A stretch of DNA of 34,747 nt from SIG607 sp036307305. GTDB lineage: Bacteria > Bacillota > Clostridia > Oscillospirales > Acutalibacteraceae. A program made the position numbers and the translations under genes. Positions 1 to 7,477 of this stretch are shown here, piece after piece (the first letter of the stretch is position 1; the number at the start of each line of letters is the position of its first letter). The notes beneath the pieces were generated by a model that saw nothing but the letters and a program-made list of their open reading frames with translations, was not told the origin of the DNA and did no database searches. Location: NCBI GenBank assembly GCA_036307305.1, contig JAXJXV010000012.1, positions 1-34,747 on the forward strand. The letters are read 5' to 3'.

Positions 1-60
1 TGTATAAACCACCTATTTTCTCATCAAGTATATCATTTAAGGTATGACAAACCTCTTACA

Positions 61-99
61 AAAAATAAAAAATAAGCTGTCAAGCTGACGGCTTATTTT
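61..99 (-). terminator. Terminator of the XRE-kinase-response regulator operon
   Basis: A stem pairs 69-82 with 86-99 through one G-U pair, with a three-base loop. Read on the minus strand it is followed by a T-rich run, and it lies just downstream of the response regulator stop. Bases 1-60 hold nothing I can identify. Confidence 0.8.
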
Positions 100-110
100 G
101 ATAAGTGGGT

Positions 111-890
111 TTATTTATTTTTCTTTTCCCAAAGCAATCCACAGGTTACTTCTGCCCAGCTGTACTGGGACATATACTCGCCATGGAATTCGGGTTTTCC
201 GGTTTTTAAGTATGTGTAATAGTCGCAATCTAATTTTTCGGGATTTAAGGAGTAGTAATAATTGTTCCTCTCAAAAATCTCTTCTACACCTACCGCTTCA
301 AGGGACTGGCGTAAATCACGAAACAGTTGGTGGATATAATTTTGGTTCTTTTGATCTTCATCATTTTCCCAAAGTGCAACCCCGATTTCCGCAACTGTAA
401 CGCCCGCACCGTTTCGATCCACCAAAAAGGCAAACAGTTCTTTGGTTTTTGAACGCTTAAAGGTTAGCTTTTCACCTTTTGCATAGACCTCAAAAGTGCC
501 AAAGCACTTTACAGTAAGCGGTTTTTGACTTTGGCGAATACCTTTAATGTTATCAATCTCCACCTGCACGTCTTTAGCAGACACGGGTTTCATCAAATAT
601 CCGGAGGCATGAAGCTTGAATGCCGGAATTGCGTATTCCTCATAACCGGTGCAAAATACGATTTTGCAGTCCGGACAAGCTTCGATGATTTTCTCAGCAA
701 GAGCAAGTCCGCCCATACCACGCATATTGATATCCAGAAAAGCAATGTCAATCGCATTTTCTTTTACATAGTCAAGGGCTTCATCACAGTTGGAGAACTG
801 AGAAACTTCAGAGATATCGGACGATGCCTTGATTGCTGCTACCAAAGCACCAAGCATCAATTTTTCATCATCAACTGCTATCGCAATCAT
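111..890 (-). CDS. Response regulator, receiver plus winged-helix (BTAD/SARP-like) output domain
   Basis: This is the probable transcription-factor half of a two-component system. Residues 1-115 form a CheY-like receiver: acidic D7-D8, phospho-acceptor D53 in FLDINM, T81 and K101 in LMKP are all in place. Residues 125-235 resemble the OmpR/SARP-type winged helix found in LuxR/SARP-associated regulators (KCFGTFEVYAKGEKLTFKRS, then KTKELFAFLVDR) rather than a LytTR domain. The start overlaps the kinase stop by four bases (ATGA), so the two are translationally coupled. The target genes are not visible here. The family call is firm from motifs; the output-domain subtype is less certain. Confidence 0.9.
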   Translation of the reverse strand: MIAIAVDDEKLMLGALVAAIKASSDISEVSQFSNCDEALDYVKENAIDIAFLDINMRGMGGLALAEKIIEACPDCKIVFCTGYEEYAIPAFKLHASGYLMKPVSAKDVQVEIDNIKGIRQSQKPLTVKCFGTFEVYAKGEKLTFKRSKTKELFAFLVDRNGAGVTVAEIGVALWENDEDQKNQNYIHQLFRDLRQSLEAVGVEEIFERNNYYYSLNPEKLDCDYYTYLKTGKPEFHGEYMSQYSWAEVTCGLLWEKKNK

Positions 891-2737
891 TGTGCCACCT
901 CCTTGGGGATTTTGATTAAAACTGTAGTACCGATACCGACACGGCTTTCGATTTCGAGGGTTCCGTTTACCATTGCTTTTAATCTTCCACGAATATTACG
1001 GATTCCCACATGCTTTCTTTCATCAAGCAGAACGTCCGTATCAAAGCCCACACCGTCATCTTCTACGGATACACAGTAATGGCTCTCTGTTTCATAAGAT
1101 ACTACTCGGATCGTTCCACCCTTAGATAACTTCATAAGTCCATGTTTTATCGCATTTTCGACGATAGGTTGAATGGTAAGTGCAGGAATATGAAAGTCAT
1201 CTGAATTCATCTCAAATGAGAAGGTCATATCTGGGAAACGCACGTTTTCAATGCTGATGTAATGGTGAACGTGCTCCATTTCCTGCGACATTAAAATCGG
1301 TTTGGGATTATCCAGTTCTCCGAAATTACCGCGCAGATACTTTGCGAAGTTATGAACGAGTTCTCCGGCTTTTGAAGGATCAATGATACAAAGCTGTTCA
1401 ATGCTGCCCAAAGTGTTGTAAATGAAGTGGGGACGGATTTGGCTCATCATAGTAGAAATTCTGCTTTCGGTAAGCTCCGCATTAAGTATAATTTTTTCGG
1501 TCTCCAATTCTTTCGCTTTTGAAAGTGCATTAATGCCGTTAGGTATAACTTTGAGCACGACAACCATTGCTACAACAAAGAAAACAGTAAAAATATATCT
1601 TGAGGAAACTCCGCCCTTCCATAATCCAAGGTCGGTCATGATAAAATCAACACCAAAGGAGACCAGTGGCAAAATTGCGCCGAAATAAAGCCAACGTTCT
1701 TTTCCTTTTGTAACAACTAACTCTCGAATAAGACATCCGAGCAGAATGATGTTTGCAAGTATTTGTACACTGGCCCAATAAAGCCAGGTGTCAAAAAAGA
1801 GTATGTCTGTCAAAACTGGCAAAACAAGAACTACAGCATTAACAACGCCAAGCAGTGTAACGGTGATGATACCGATTGTCCTCGTGTCTTTCAAAAACTG
1901 CACAAGTGCAACGCAAAGAAAGAACATATAAAACATCATAGAGCAGCCCAAAATCGTCGTATTGGATACAACGGATTCGTTCCAGAATGAAACGCCGTCT
2001 GCGCTATAAGACAGATATGTACCGGCAAATAAAATCACAGTGCCGAACAGCCAAATAATCTTGCTGTTTTTTATATGTATCAGTGTTGAGAATAAAGCTG
2101 TTCCCAAAACGACAAGAGAAATGATGGCAAACAACAGGCCAATGTCTCTTTGAGTTTTTCCGCTTTCAAGAACTCCTTTTTCAAACTCAATATCTGTCCA
2201 CAAGGCTGTGCTGGAAAGCATCTCGTCAATAGCAGTTTCGTTACCAAAACGATGGGGATTATGAATCAAAATCTCGATAGGCTCTTCACCTCCGCTTGTC
2301 AGAACATAAGCAGACCAATCCTCGTGGCAAGCAGAATCTCCGTACAAAGGATTCTCCACATCTATTATGAACGGCTCATTTTCGCCTTTATAAAACGTCA
2401 GGTTAATATGATTTGTATAAAGAGCAATCGGAATGCTGTCCGTGTAAACACCAATATACTCACCGTCCGGCGCAACCAAGTGAAAATTACCTCGTAGAGT
2501 CACATCTCCTTCAGTAGAAGAAATGTGCTTTCCTTTTTCAATTTTCTGCCACTGCCCATCGGCAATACGGTACTCACCATCAAAATATACACCGGCCACC
2601 ATAGCAGGTGCTGCTTGCATACTGTTCGCATTGCCGTGCCACAGCAAAAGAACGGCCGCAAACAATAACAATAGAACACCTGCAATCGTTAGTGTTGTCG
2701 CTTTTAAAAATCTCGACTTGGTTTCTTTTTTGCTCAT
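887..2737 (-). CDS. Sensor histidine kinase, 7TM type with LytS/YesM-like kinase core
   Basis: This is a membrane sensor kinase of 616 residues. A first membrane segment lies near residues 13-33, an extracytoplasmic sensing domain spans about 35-195, and a block of roughly seven hydrophobic helices runs from 198 to 395. The cytoplasmic part begins with a short coiled coil and the His_kinase motif IRPHFIYNTLGS, where H437 is the likely phosphorylation site. It continues with the N box (PIVENAIKHG) and glycine-rich boxes (EDDGVGFD, GIRNIRGRL, GIGTT) of the ATPase domain. A good AAGGAG site precedes the ATG. It is co-transcribed with the upstream XRE gene and the downstream regulator. The ligand is unknown. 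Confidence 0.93.
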   Translation of the reverse strand: MSKKETKSRFLKATTLTIAGVLLLLFAAVLLLWHGNANSMQAAPAMVAGVYFDGEYRIADGQWQKIEKGKHISSTEGDVTLRGNFHLVAPDGEYIGVYTDSIPIALYTNHINLTFYKGENEPFIIDVENPLYGDSACHEDWSAYVLTSGGEEPIEILIHNPHRFGNETAIDEMLSSTALWTDIEFEKGVLESGKTQRDIGLLFAIISLVVLGTALFSTLIHIKNSKIIWLFGTVILFAGTYLSYSADGVSFWNESVVSNTTILGCSMMFYMFFLCVALVQFLKDTRTIGIITVTLLGVVNAVVLVLPVLTDILFFDTWLYWASVQILANIILLGCLIRELVVTKGKERWLYFGAILPLVSFGVDFIMTDLGLWKGGVSSRYIFTVFFVVAMVVVLKVIPNGINALSKAKELETEKIILNAELTESRISTMMSQIRPHFIYNTLGSIEQLCIIDPSKAGELVHNFAKYLRGNFGELDNPKPILMSQEMEHVHHYISIENVRFPDMTFSFEMNSDDFHIPALTIQPIVENAIKHGLMKLSKGGTIRVVSYETESHYCVSVEDDGVGFDTDVLLDERKHVGIRNIRGRLKAMVNGTLEIESRVGIGTTVLIKIPKEVAQ

Positions 2738-2765
2738 TATTTCAACTCCTTAAACTGCTCATTTG

Positions 2766-2984
2766 TTATTTAACTTCGCTTTCTTGCAAAACGATTTCTG
2801 CAATATCGCCAATGTCACAATTCAAAGCGCGGCAAATACGAACAAGAACATCGGTATTGACATTTTCATTCTTGCCCATTTTTGTTACAGAAGATTGGCT
2901 TATGCCAGAAAGAGCCACTAGGTCTTTCTTTTTCATTTCTCTATCAATGAGTAGCTTCCAAAGTTTTTTATAACTGATAGCCAT
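2766..2984 (-). CDS. Small XRE/Cro-CI family transcriptional regulator
   Basis: The 72-residue protein is almost entirely one helix-turn-helix domain: KKDLVALSGISQSSVTKMGK fits the HTH, followed by LVRICRALNCDIGDI, the usual last helices of the family. It is the first gene of the operon with the histidine kinase 28 bases downstream, so it probably controls that operon, including itself. A GGAGG ribosome binding site precedes the ATG. No second domain is present. The DNA target is not known; the near-palindromes around TTCGAA (about 3013-3020) are possible operators, but this is a guess. Confidence 0.85.
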   Translation of the reverse strand: MAISYKKLWKLLIDREMKKKDLVALSGISQSSVTKMGKNENVNTDVLVRICRALNCDIGDIAEIVLQESEVK

Positions 2985-3029
2985 TTGTATCTAACCTCCA
3001 TTATTACGGTGTTTCGAACGTTTTTGTTT

Positions 3030-3058
3030 ATTCTACCACAAAAATGTTGCGTTTGCAA
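3030..3058 (-). promoter_or_regulatory. Promoter of the XRE-kinase-regulator operon
   Basis: On the minus strand there is TTGCAA at 3053-3058, a 17-base spacer and TAGAAT at 3030-3035, about 45 bases upstream of the XRE start codon. It is a good sigma-A type match in the right position. Confidence 0.65.
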
Positions 3059-3087
3059 TGTTTTATAGCCTTTTAGTCACAAATAGC

Positions 3088-3129
3088 AAAACGGCGACAG
3101 AGAGAAGATAATCTCTTTGCCGCCGTTTT
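3088..3129 (-). terminator. Terminator after the TnpV remnant
   Basis: The outer stem pairs AAAACGGCG (3088-3096) with CGCCGTTTT (3121-3129). An inner stem of about eight pairs sits around the loop at 3106-3111. It lies four bases beyond the TnpV stop codon. It may be the native end of the former mobile gene. Confidence 0.7.
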
Positions 3130-3132
3130 CGG

Positions 3133-3516
3133 TTAATTGTAAATTATATCGTGGTTTATTATTTCAGTAGCTCTTTGACAGATATTATTCATCTTGCCAA
3201 CCCACTCGATTTGATTATCCGCTTTGAGTTGTTCGGAAACACCTTCTTGAATAGCCATCCTTTTAACCAACTCAGAGAACATTTCTTCAGCATCTCGGTC
3301 AATTTGTAGCAGATAATCATATAGCGTGTGTTCACCGAGCATTTTGTTGTAAAAGGGTTTACAGTGCTTTATAATGTGCTTTAAGTGTCGTTGTCCCCAC
3401 ACGCCTATTGGCTCCCGTTCAGGCTCATCTTCGCCGGCGATGATATAATAATCACCGCATAGTTCGTATTTCAGCCCTGTTCTTTCGTCTGTAATAGGGA
3501 ATAGGGAGTAGGGAGT
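3133..3516 (-). pseudogene. TnpV-family transposon protein remnant without a recognisable start codon
   Basis: The C-terminal part (VWGQRHLKHI, EHTLYDYLLQIDRDAEEMF, ADNQIEWVGKMNNI) matches the TnpV family of transposon-encoded proteins of Clostridia. The reading frame stays open upstream of the GTG at 3402 and still encodes family-like sequence (ITDERTGLKYELCGDYYII), so a start at 3402 would cut off real protein. However, no ATG, GTG or TTG lies between the upstream in-frame stop (about 3580) and 3402. The frame instead runs through a heptamer repeat translated as LPTPYSLFP. I infer a 5'-truncated or start-less remnant. Full-length members are about 110-125 residues. No transposase partner is present. 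Confidence 0.75.
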
Positions 3517-3520
3517 AGGG
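3497..3520 (+). repeat. Heptanucleotide GGGAGTA/GGGAATA repeat, possible G-quadruplex
   Basis: Four GGG runs (3497-3499, 3504-3506, 3511-3513, 3518-3520) are spaced exactly seven bases apart with four-base loops. This satisfies the simple intramolecular G-quadruplex pattern on the plus strand. On the other strand it lies in frame with the TnpV remnant. Confidence 0.75.
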
Positions 3521-3533
3521 AGAGTTCTTACAT

Positions 3534-3559
3534 TATATATACGCGTACACGCGCGTATA
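3534..3559. repeat. Alternating purine-pyrimidine tract with an eight-pair palindrome
   Basis: Twenty-six bases alternate pyrimidine and purine without a break, many as CG or CA steps, which favours Z-DNA. Within it TATACGCG (3538-3545) pairs with CGCGTATA (3552-3559) around a six-base loop. It starts 14 bases from the G-rich repeat. Confidence 0.6.
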
Positions 3560-3583
3560 ATACGGAAATACGATGTTCGTCAA
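3555..3583 (-). promoter_or_regulatory. Possible minus-strand promoter facing the TnpV remnant
   Basis: TTGACG (3578-3583), a 17-base spacer and TTATAC (3555-3560) are found on the minus strand. The -10 overlaps the palindrome. It may be a relic of the mobile element. Confidence 0.35.
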
Positions 3584-3655
3584 TATGCACAAAAAAGTGT
3601 TAAAAAATTCTACGAAATTCGTGATATAATTTTTTGGGATTTTTTCATAAAATAC

Positions 3656-3684
3656 TTGCATTTAAAGATAGCTTGTGTTATCAT
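3656..3684 (+). promoter_or_regulatory. Main promoter of the S10-spc-alpha operon
   Basis: TTGCAT (3656-3661), a 17-base spacer and TATCAT (3679-3684) form a sigma-A type promoter. It places the transcript start near 3691, about 255 bases before rpsJ. No better promoter is seen closer to the gene. Confidence 0.65.
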
Positions 3685-3690
3685 ATCAAG

Positions 3691-3946
3691 GTACGCGAGT
3701 GGCGTACTGTCATGCGTTGATGTGGGAGGTGGCTGACCTCGAGTCAGGAAATTTCCACGGAGTATGTCCGATTTTAAACCGGGCGAACCAATAACCTCAG
3801 ACAGTAAAGCACAGTCAGGATAACTTGCGAACCTGCTGTGTATCCGGATTCACCTCAACCCCAGTGGTCCGGTTTTATAATGGACCGTGATGAAACACAC
3901 GGCACAGTGTGAGGTAGCCCGCCAAACTAACAAGGAGGCGACAGAA
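3691..3946 (+). promoter_or_regulatory. Long structured 5' leader of the S10 operon
   Basis: About 255 bases of untranslated leader precede rpsJ. Visible hairpins are GTACGC/GCGTAC (3691-3707), an element around GAGGT/ACCTC (about 3724-3739), CACAG-CAGG/CCTG-CTGTG with one bulged base (3810-3840), GGTCC/GGACC (3866-3886) and CACAC/GTGTG (3896-3911). A TGAGGT segment at 3910-3915 could pair with ACCTCA at 3852-3857, so alternative folds are possible. No classic terminator is seen inside. In E. coli L4 represses the S10 operon through its leader; whether anything similar acts here is unknown. I do not recognise this leader as a named riboregulator. Confidence 0.5.
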
Positions 3947-4258
3947 ATGGCAGTAAAAGAAAAGATTCGTATCAGAATCAAGGGTTACGACCACGCGCTT
4001 GTAGACCAGTCCGCAGAAAAGATTGTGGAAACCGCTAAACGTACAGGTGCAAGAGTATCGGGTCCTGTCCCGCTACCTACTGAAAAGGAAGTTGTAACCA
4101 TCCTTCGTGCAGTTCACAAATATAAGGATTCCCGTGAACAGTTCGAAACCAGAACTCACAAGAGACTCATTGACGTAATCAGACCTTCCAACAAAACTGT
4201 TGAAGCTCTGACAGGTCTTGAGCTTCCCGCCGGCGTTGAGATTGAAATTAAACTTTAA
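3947..4258 (+). CDS. rpsJ: Ribosomal protein S10 (also NusE)
   Basis: Small-subunit head protein that also acts in transcription antitermination with NusB. The 103-residue product from ATG 3947 has the usual length and ends, with the conserved THKRLIDVI block in the second half. The frame is open 20 codons further upstream to 3887, but that extension lies in the leader, and an AAGGAGG site at 3932-3938 sits eight bases before ATG 3947, which decides the start. First gene of the fused S10-spc-alpha operon. Identity is certain. Confidence 0.97.
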   Translation: MAVKEKIRIRIKGYDHALVDQSAEKIVETAKRTGARVSGPVPLPTEKEVVTILRAVHKYKDSREQFETRTHKRLIDVIRPSNKTVEALTGLELPAGVEIEIKL

Positions 4259-4278
4259 TCTTTGCCGTCAGTGGTCAT

Positions 4279-4295
4279 GTTGGGTAAACCCCAAC
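4279..4295 (+). other. Intercistronic hairpin, rpsJ-rplC gap
   Basis: GTTGGG pairs with CCCAAC around a five-base loop, with no T-run after it. It is therefore unlikely to be a terminator and may be an mRNA processing or stability element. Confidence 0.45.
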
Positions 4296-4320
4296 CAATA
4301 ACTACAAGGAGGAAAATAAA

Positions 4321-4950
4321 ATGCAGAAAGCAATTGTAGGCAAAAAGCTTGGTATGACTCAGCTTTTTGACGCAAACGGTAATGTCATTCCCGTAACTGT
4401 AATTGAAGCAGGTCCCTGTGTGATTGCTCAGAAGAAAACAGTTGAAAATGACGGTTATGAAGCCGTACAGATGGGCTACGGCGACCTTAAAGCTTCTAAG
4501 GTAAACAAGCCCATGAAGGGTCACTTCGCAAAAGGTGACGTTGCTCCTAAGAAGGTTCTTAGAGAGTTCCGCTTTGAAGATATGAGCGCTATGAATGTTG
4601 GCGATATCATCAAGGCTGACGTTTTTGCTGAAGGCGACGCAGTAGATGTAAGAGGTACCTCTAAAGGTAAAGGCTATGCCGGCGTTATCAAGCGTTGGAA
4701 TTTCAGCCGTCTTAAAGAATCTCACGGTACCGGCCCTGTACATCGTCACGGCGGTTCTCTCGGTGTTATCGACCCCGCGCGTGTTTTCAAGGGCAAGAAA
4801 ATGGCTGGTCACTTAGGTAATGAGCGTGTAACCGTTCAGAACCTCAGTGTAGTAAAAGTAGATGCTGAGAATAACATCATCGCTGTTAAGGGTGCCGTTC
4901 CTGGCCCCAAGGGCGGAATCGTTATTCTTTTCGACAGCGTGAAAGCCTAA
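4321..4950 (+). CDS. rplC: Ribosomal protein L3
   Basis: Large-subunit protein that binds 23S rRNA early in assembly and reaches towards the peptidyl transferase centre. The 209 residues begin with the typical VGKKLGMTQLF, and the central loop GTGPVHRHGGSLGVID is the part that approaches the catalytic centre in known structures. An AAGGAGG site lies eight bases upstream of the ATG. It follows rpsJ after a 62-base gap holding a hairpin, and rplD follows after 19 bases. Standard length; identity is certain. Confidence 0.97.
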   Translation: MQKAIVGKKLGMTQLFDANGNVIPVTVIEAGPCVIAQKKTVENDGYEAVQMGYGDLKASKVNKPMKGHFAKGDVAPKKVLREFRFEDMSAMNVGDIIKADVFAEGDAVDVRGTSKGKGYAGVIKRWNFSRLKESHGTGPVHRHGGSLGVIDPARVFKGKKMAGHLGNERVTVQNLSVVKVDAENNIIAVKGAVPGPKGGIVILFDSVKA

Positions 4951-4969
4951 GGGAAAGGAGAACTGAATT

Positions 4970-5593
4970 ATGCCTAATATAGCAGTTTTGGATATGGCAG
5001 GTAAAAATGTGGGTGAAATCACATTAAACGATGCTATCTTCGGAATCGAACCTAATGCATCCGTTATGCATCAGGTTGTTGTAAATTATCTCGCTAATCA
5101 GCGTCAGGGCACCCAGTCTACCTTAACCCGTACTGAAGTTTCCGGCGGCGGTAAAAAGCCTTGGAGACAGAAGGGTACAGGCCATGCTAGACAGGGCTCT
5201 ACCAGAGCACCTCAGTGGACTCACGGTGGTATTGTTCACGCACCAAAGCCACGCGACTATTCTTATGATTTAAATAAGAAAGTTAAGAGACTTGCATTAA
5301 AGTCTGCTCTTTCTGATAAAGTTATCAGCGGCGACCTTATCGTTCTTGATGAGTTCAAGGTTGAAGCTTACAAGACAAAGACCGTTGTTGATTGCCTCAA
5401 AGCAATCGAAGCAGGTAAGAAAACTCTTATCGTTCTTGAAGACAACAACAACTTTGCCGTAAAGAGCTGTGCTAACATCCCCGGTGTTAAGACCGCACAG
5501 GTAAACACCATCAACACTTACGATATCCTTAATGCAGATACCTTGGTAATTGCTAAGGGTGCCGTAGGAAAAATTGAGGAGGTGTACGCATAA
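4970..5593 (+). CDS. rplD: Ribosomal protein L4
   Basis: Large-subunit protein whose long loop lines the peptide exit tunnel. That loop is clear here at about residues 58-80 (GGGKKPWRQKGTGHARQGST). It has 207 residues, normal for the family. In E. coli L4 is the autogenous repressor of the S10 operon, which makes the long leader at 3691-3946 of interest, but regulation by L4 is not shown here. Its stop codon overlaps the rplW start (ATAATG), indicating translational coupling. Confidence 0.97.
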   Translation: MPNIAVLDMAGKNVGEITLNDAIFGIEPNASVMHQVVVNYLANQRQGTQSTLTRTEVSGGGKKPWRQKGTGHARQGSTRAPQWTHGGIVHAPKPRDYSYDLNKKVKRLALKSALSDKVISGDLIVLDEFKVEAYKTKTVVDCLKAIEAGKKTLIVLEDNNNFAVKSCANIPGVKTAQVNTINTYDILNADTLVIAKGAVGKIEEVYA

Positions 5594-5886
5594 TGAAAAC
5601 CGCACAGGACATCATTATTGCTCCGGTTATTACCGAAAAAAGTATGTCAGGCATTGCCGACAAGAAATACACCTTCAAAGTAGCAAAAGATGCTAATAAG
5701 ATTGAAATAGCAAAAGCTGTTGAAGAAATCTTTAAAGTTAAGGTTGCTAAAGTTAACACAATGAGCGTTCGTGGTCAGGCTCGTCGTATGGGACGTTATG
5801 AAGGCTACACTGCTTCTTGGAAGAAAGCAATTGTTACTTTGAAAGAGGATTCCAAGACTATCGAATTCTTCGACGGTCTTATGTAA
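5593..5886 (+). CDS. rplW: Ribosomal protein L23
   Basis: Protein at the tunnel exit, the docking site for trigger factor and SRP. Its 97 residues show the family pattern: IIIAPVITEKSM at the N-terminus, then KYTFKVAKDANKIEIAKAVE and the basic loop RGQARRMGRYEG. The start overlaps the rplD stop, and a GAGGAGG site lies inside the rplD end. A longer gap with two hairpins separates it from rplB. Confidence 0.97.
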   Translation: MKTAQDIIIAPVITEKSMSGIADKKYTFKVAKDANKIEIAKAVEEIFKVKVAKVNTMSVRGQARRMGRYEGYTASWKKAIVTLKEDSKTIEFFDGLM

Positions 5887-5894
5887 TCCCAGTG

Positions 5895-5944
5895 CCTAGA
5901 AGCAAAAAGCTTCAGGTGATGTATGAAGCCGTGTTAACGGTTTC
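5895..5944 (+). other. Two tandem intercistronic hairpins, rplW-rplB gap
   Basis: The first stem pairs GAAGC (5899-5903) with GCTTC (5909-5913) and extends by CCT/AGG after a bulge. The second pairs GAAGCCG (5925-5931) with CGGTTTC (5938-5944), including one G-U pair. Neither has a T-run. They may cause processing or bind a protein. Confidence 0.45.
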
Positions 5945-5974
5945 GCTAAGCCTAAATAGGAGAGTGAATTAAAA

Positions 5975-6808
5975 ATGGCAATAAAGCATTATAAGCCGAC
6001 TACTCCGGGCCGCCGCGGTATGACCAGTATGGATTATTCCGTACTTTCCGACGTAAAGCCTGAGAGAAGCTTACTTGAGCCTTTAAAGAAAAATGCAGGT
6101 CGTAACAGCTATGGCCGCATCACCGTTCGTCATCGTGGCGGCGGAAACCGCAGAAAGTACAGAGTTATCGATTTCAAGAGAGATTTGACCGGTATACCCG
6201 CAACAGTTCTTACTCTTGAGTATGACCCTAACCGTTCTGCTTTTATCGCACTTGTACAGTACGATAACGAAAATAAGGAAAAGCGCTACATTATCGCACC
6301 TGTTGGTCTTAAAGTGGGTGACGTAATCGTAAGCGGTCCTGATGCAGATATCAAGCCCGGTAACGCACTTCCTCTTACCAACATTCCTGTTGGTACCTTT
6401 ATCCACAATGTTGAGCTTTATGCCGGTCGCGGTGCTCAGCTTGCACGTTCTGCAGGTAATATGGCACAGCTTATGGCTAAGGAAAACGGTATGGCACTCC
6501 TTCGTTTGCCTTCCGGCGAACTCAGAAACGTACCTGCTAACTGTATGGCTACCATCGGTCAGGTAAGTAATCCTGAGCATAGCAACATCAACTACGGTAA
6601 AGCCGGACGTAAGCGTCATATGGGTTGGCGTCCAACAGTTCGCGGTTCTGTAATGAACCCCTGCGACCATCCTCACGGTGGTGGTGAAGGTAGAGCTCCT
6701 ATCGGACGTCCCGGTCCTGTAACTCCTTGGGGCAAACCTGCTCTCGGTTACAAGACTCGTAAGAAGCACAAATCGACCGATAAGTATATCGTAAAGCGTC
6801 GTAAGTAA
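5975..6808 (+). CDS. rplB: Ribosomal protein L2
   Basis: Essential protein near the peptidyl transferase centre that helps subunit joining and tRNA binding. The 277-residue product carries the family's N-terminal KHYKPTTPGRRGMTSMDYS, the RHRGGGNRRKYR block and the near-invariant NPCDHPHGGGEGRAPIGR segment with the functionally important histidine. The ATG follows an AGGAG site. Normal length and no anomalies. Confidence 0.98.
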   Translation: MAIKHYKPTTPGRRGMTSMDYSVLSDVKPERSLLEPLKKNAGRNSYGRITVRHRGGGNRRKYRVIDFKRDLTGIPATVLTLEYDPNRSAFIALVQYDNENKEKRYIIAPVGLKVGDVIVSGPDADIKPGNALPLTNIPVGTFIHNVELYAGRGAQLARSAGNMAQLMAKENGMALLRLPSGELRNVPANCMATIGQVSNPEHSNINYGKAGRKRHMGWRPTVRGSVMNPCDHPHGGGEGRAPIGRPGPVTPWGKPALGYKTRKKHKSTDKYIVKRRK

Positions 6809-6831
6809 GTCAGACGAAAGGAGATAAAATT

Positions 6832-7104
6832 ATGGGTAGAAGCGTTAAAAAGGGCCCCTATGTGCAGCCCGTTCTTATGAAAAGAATTCAGGAGATGAAT
6901 GCTGCTGGTGAAAAGAGAGTTCTTAAGACCTGGAGCCGTTCATCAACCATATTCCCCGATTTCGTCGGACATACCATCGCAGTACACGACGGTCGCAAAC
7001 ATGTTCCGGTTTATGTTACTGAGGATATGGTAGGTCACAAGCTCGGTGAGTTTGCTCCCACCAGAACCTTCAAGGGTCATGCCGGTGCAAAGACCACAAA
7101 GTAA
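6832..7104 (+). CDS. rpsS: Ribosomal protein S19
   Basis: Small-subunit head protein that works with S13 at the A-site finger contact. The 90 residues start with GRSVKKGPYV and contain WSRSSTIFPDFVGHTI and the C-terminal KLGEFAPTRTFKGH, all diagnostic. An AAAGGAG site precedes the ATG. It lies between rplB and rplV as expected. Confidence 0.97.
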   Translation: MGRSVKKGPYVQPVLMKRIQEMNAAGEKRVLKTWSRSSTIFPDFVGHTIAVHDGRKHVPVYVTEDMVGHKLGEFAPTRTFKGHAGAKTTK

Positions 7105-7126
7105 GCGGCGAAAGGAGAGTTTAATT

Positions 7127-7465
7127 ATGGAAGCAAGAGCAATACTTAAATATGCTCGCATTTCACCGCGTAAGGTGAAAATAGTGATGGACCTTATTCG
7201 TAATCAGGATGCAGATAAGGCTATGGCAATTTTAAAGTTTACTCCCAAGTCTGCTTGTGAGTATCTTGAAAAGCTTTTAGCATCTGCTATCGCTAATGCT
7301 GAGAATAATCATCACATGGATGTTTCTAAGCTCTATGTAGCTGAGTGTTTTGTATGTCCCGGCCCAACCTTAAAGCGTATTCGTCCTAAGGACCACGGCC
7401 GTGCTCACAGAATTTTAAAGAGAACATCACACATGACAATCGTTCTTAAAGAACGCGAGGATTAA
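7127..7465 (+). CDS. rplV: Ribosomal protein L22
   Basis: Large-subunit protein with a beta-hairpin lining the exit tunnel, a site of macrolide resistance changes in other bacteria. The ATG at 7127 has an AAAGGAG site and gives 112 residues beginning MEARAILKYARISPRK. The frame is open back to 7046 but that would overlap rpsS by 59 bases and adds non-family residues. The tunnel hairpin region is near RIRPKDHGRAHRILKRTSH. Confidence 0.96.
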   Translation: MEARAILKYARISPRKVKIVMDLIRNQDADKAMAILKFTPKSACEYLEKLLASAIANAENNHHMDVSKLYVAECFVCPGPTLKRIRPKDHGRAHRILKRTSHMTIVLKERED

Positions 7466-7477
7466 GGAGGTTAGACT

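Noticed and set aside
3887..3946. A 20-codon N-terminal extension of S10 or a leader peptide
   Set aside because: It overlaps leader hairpins, is not family sequence, and a strong ribosome site lies inside it for ATG 3947.
4255..4812. A 185-codon minus-strand frame across rplC
   Set aside because: It lies antisense to a certain L3 gene, with no recognisable domain or start signal.
6083..6769. A 228-codon open frame on the minus strand inside rplB
   Set aside because: It is fully covered by a certain L2 gene, shows no family motifs and has no ribosome site. It is a codon-bias shadow, as are the other antisense frames within the ribosomal genes.
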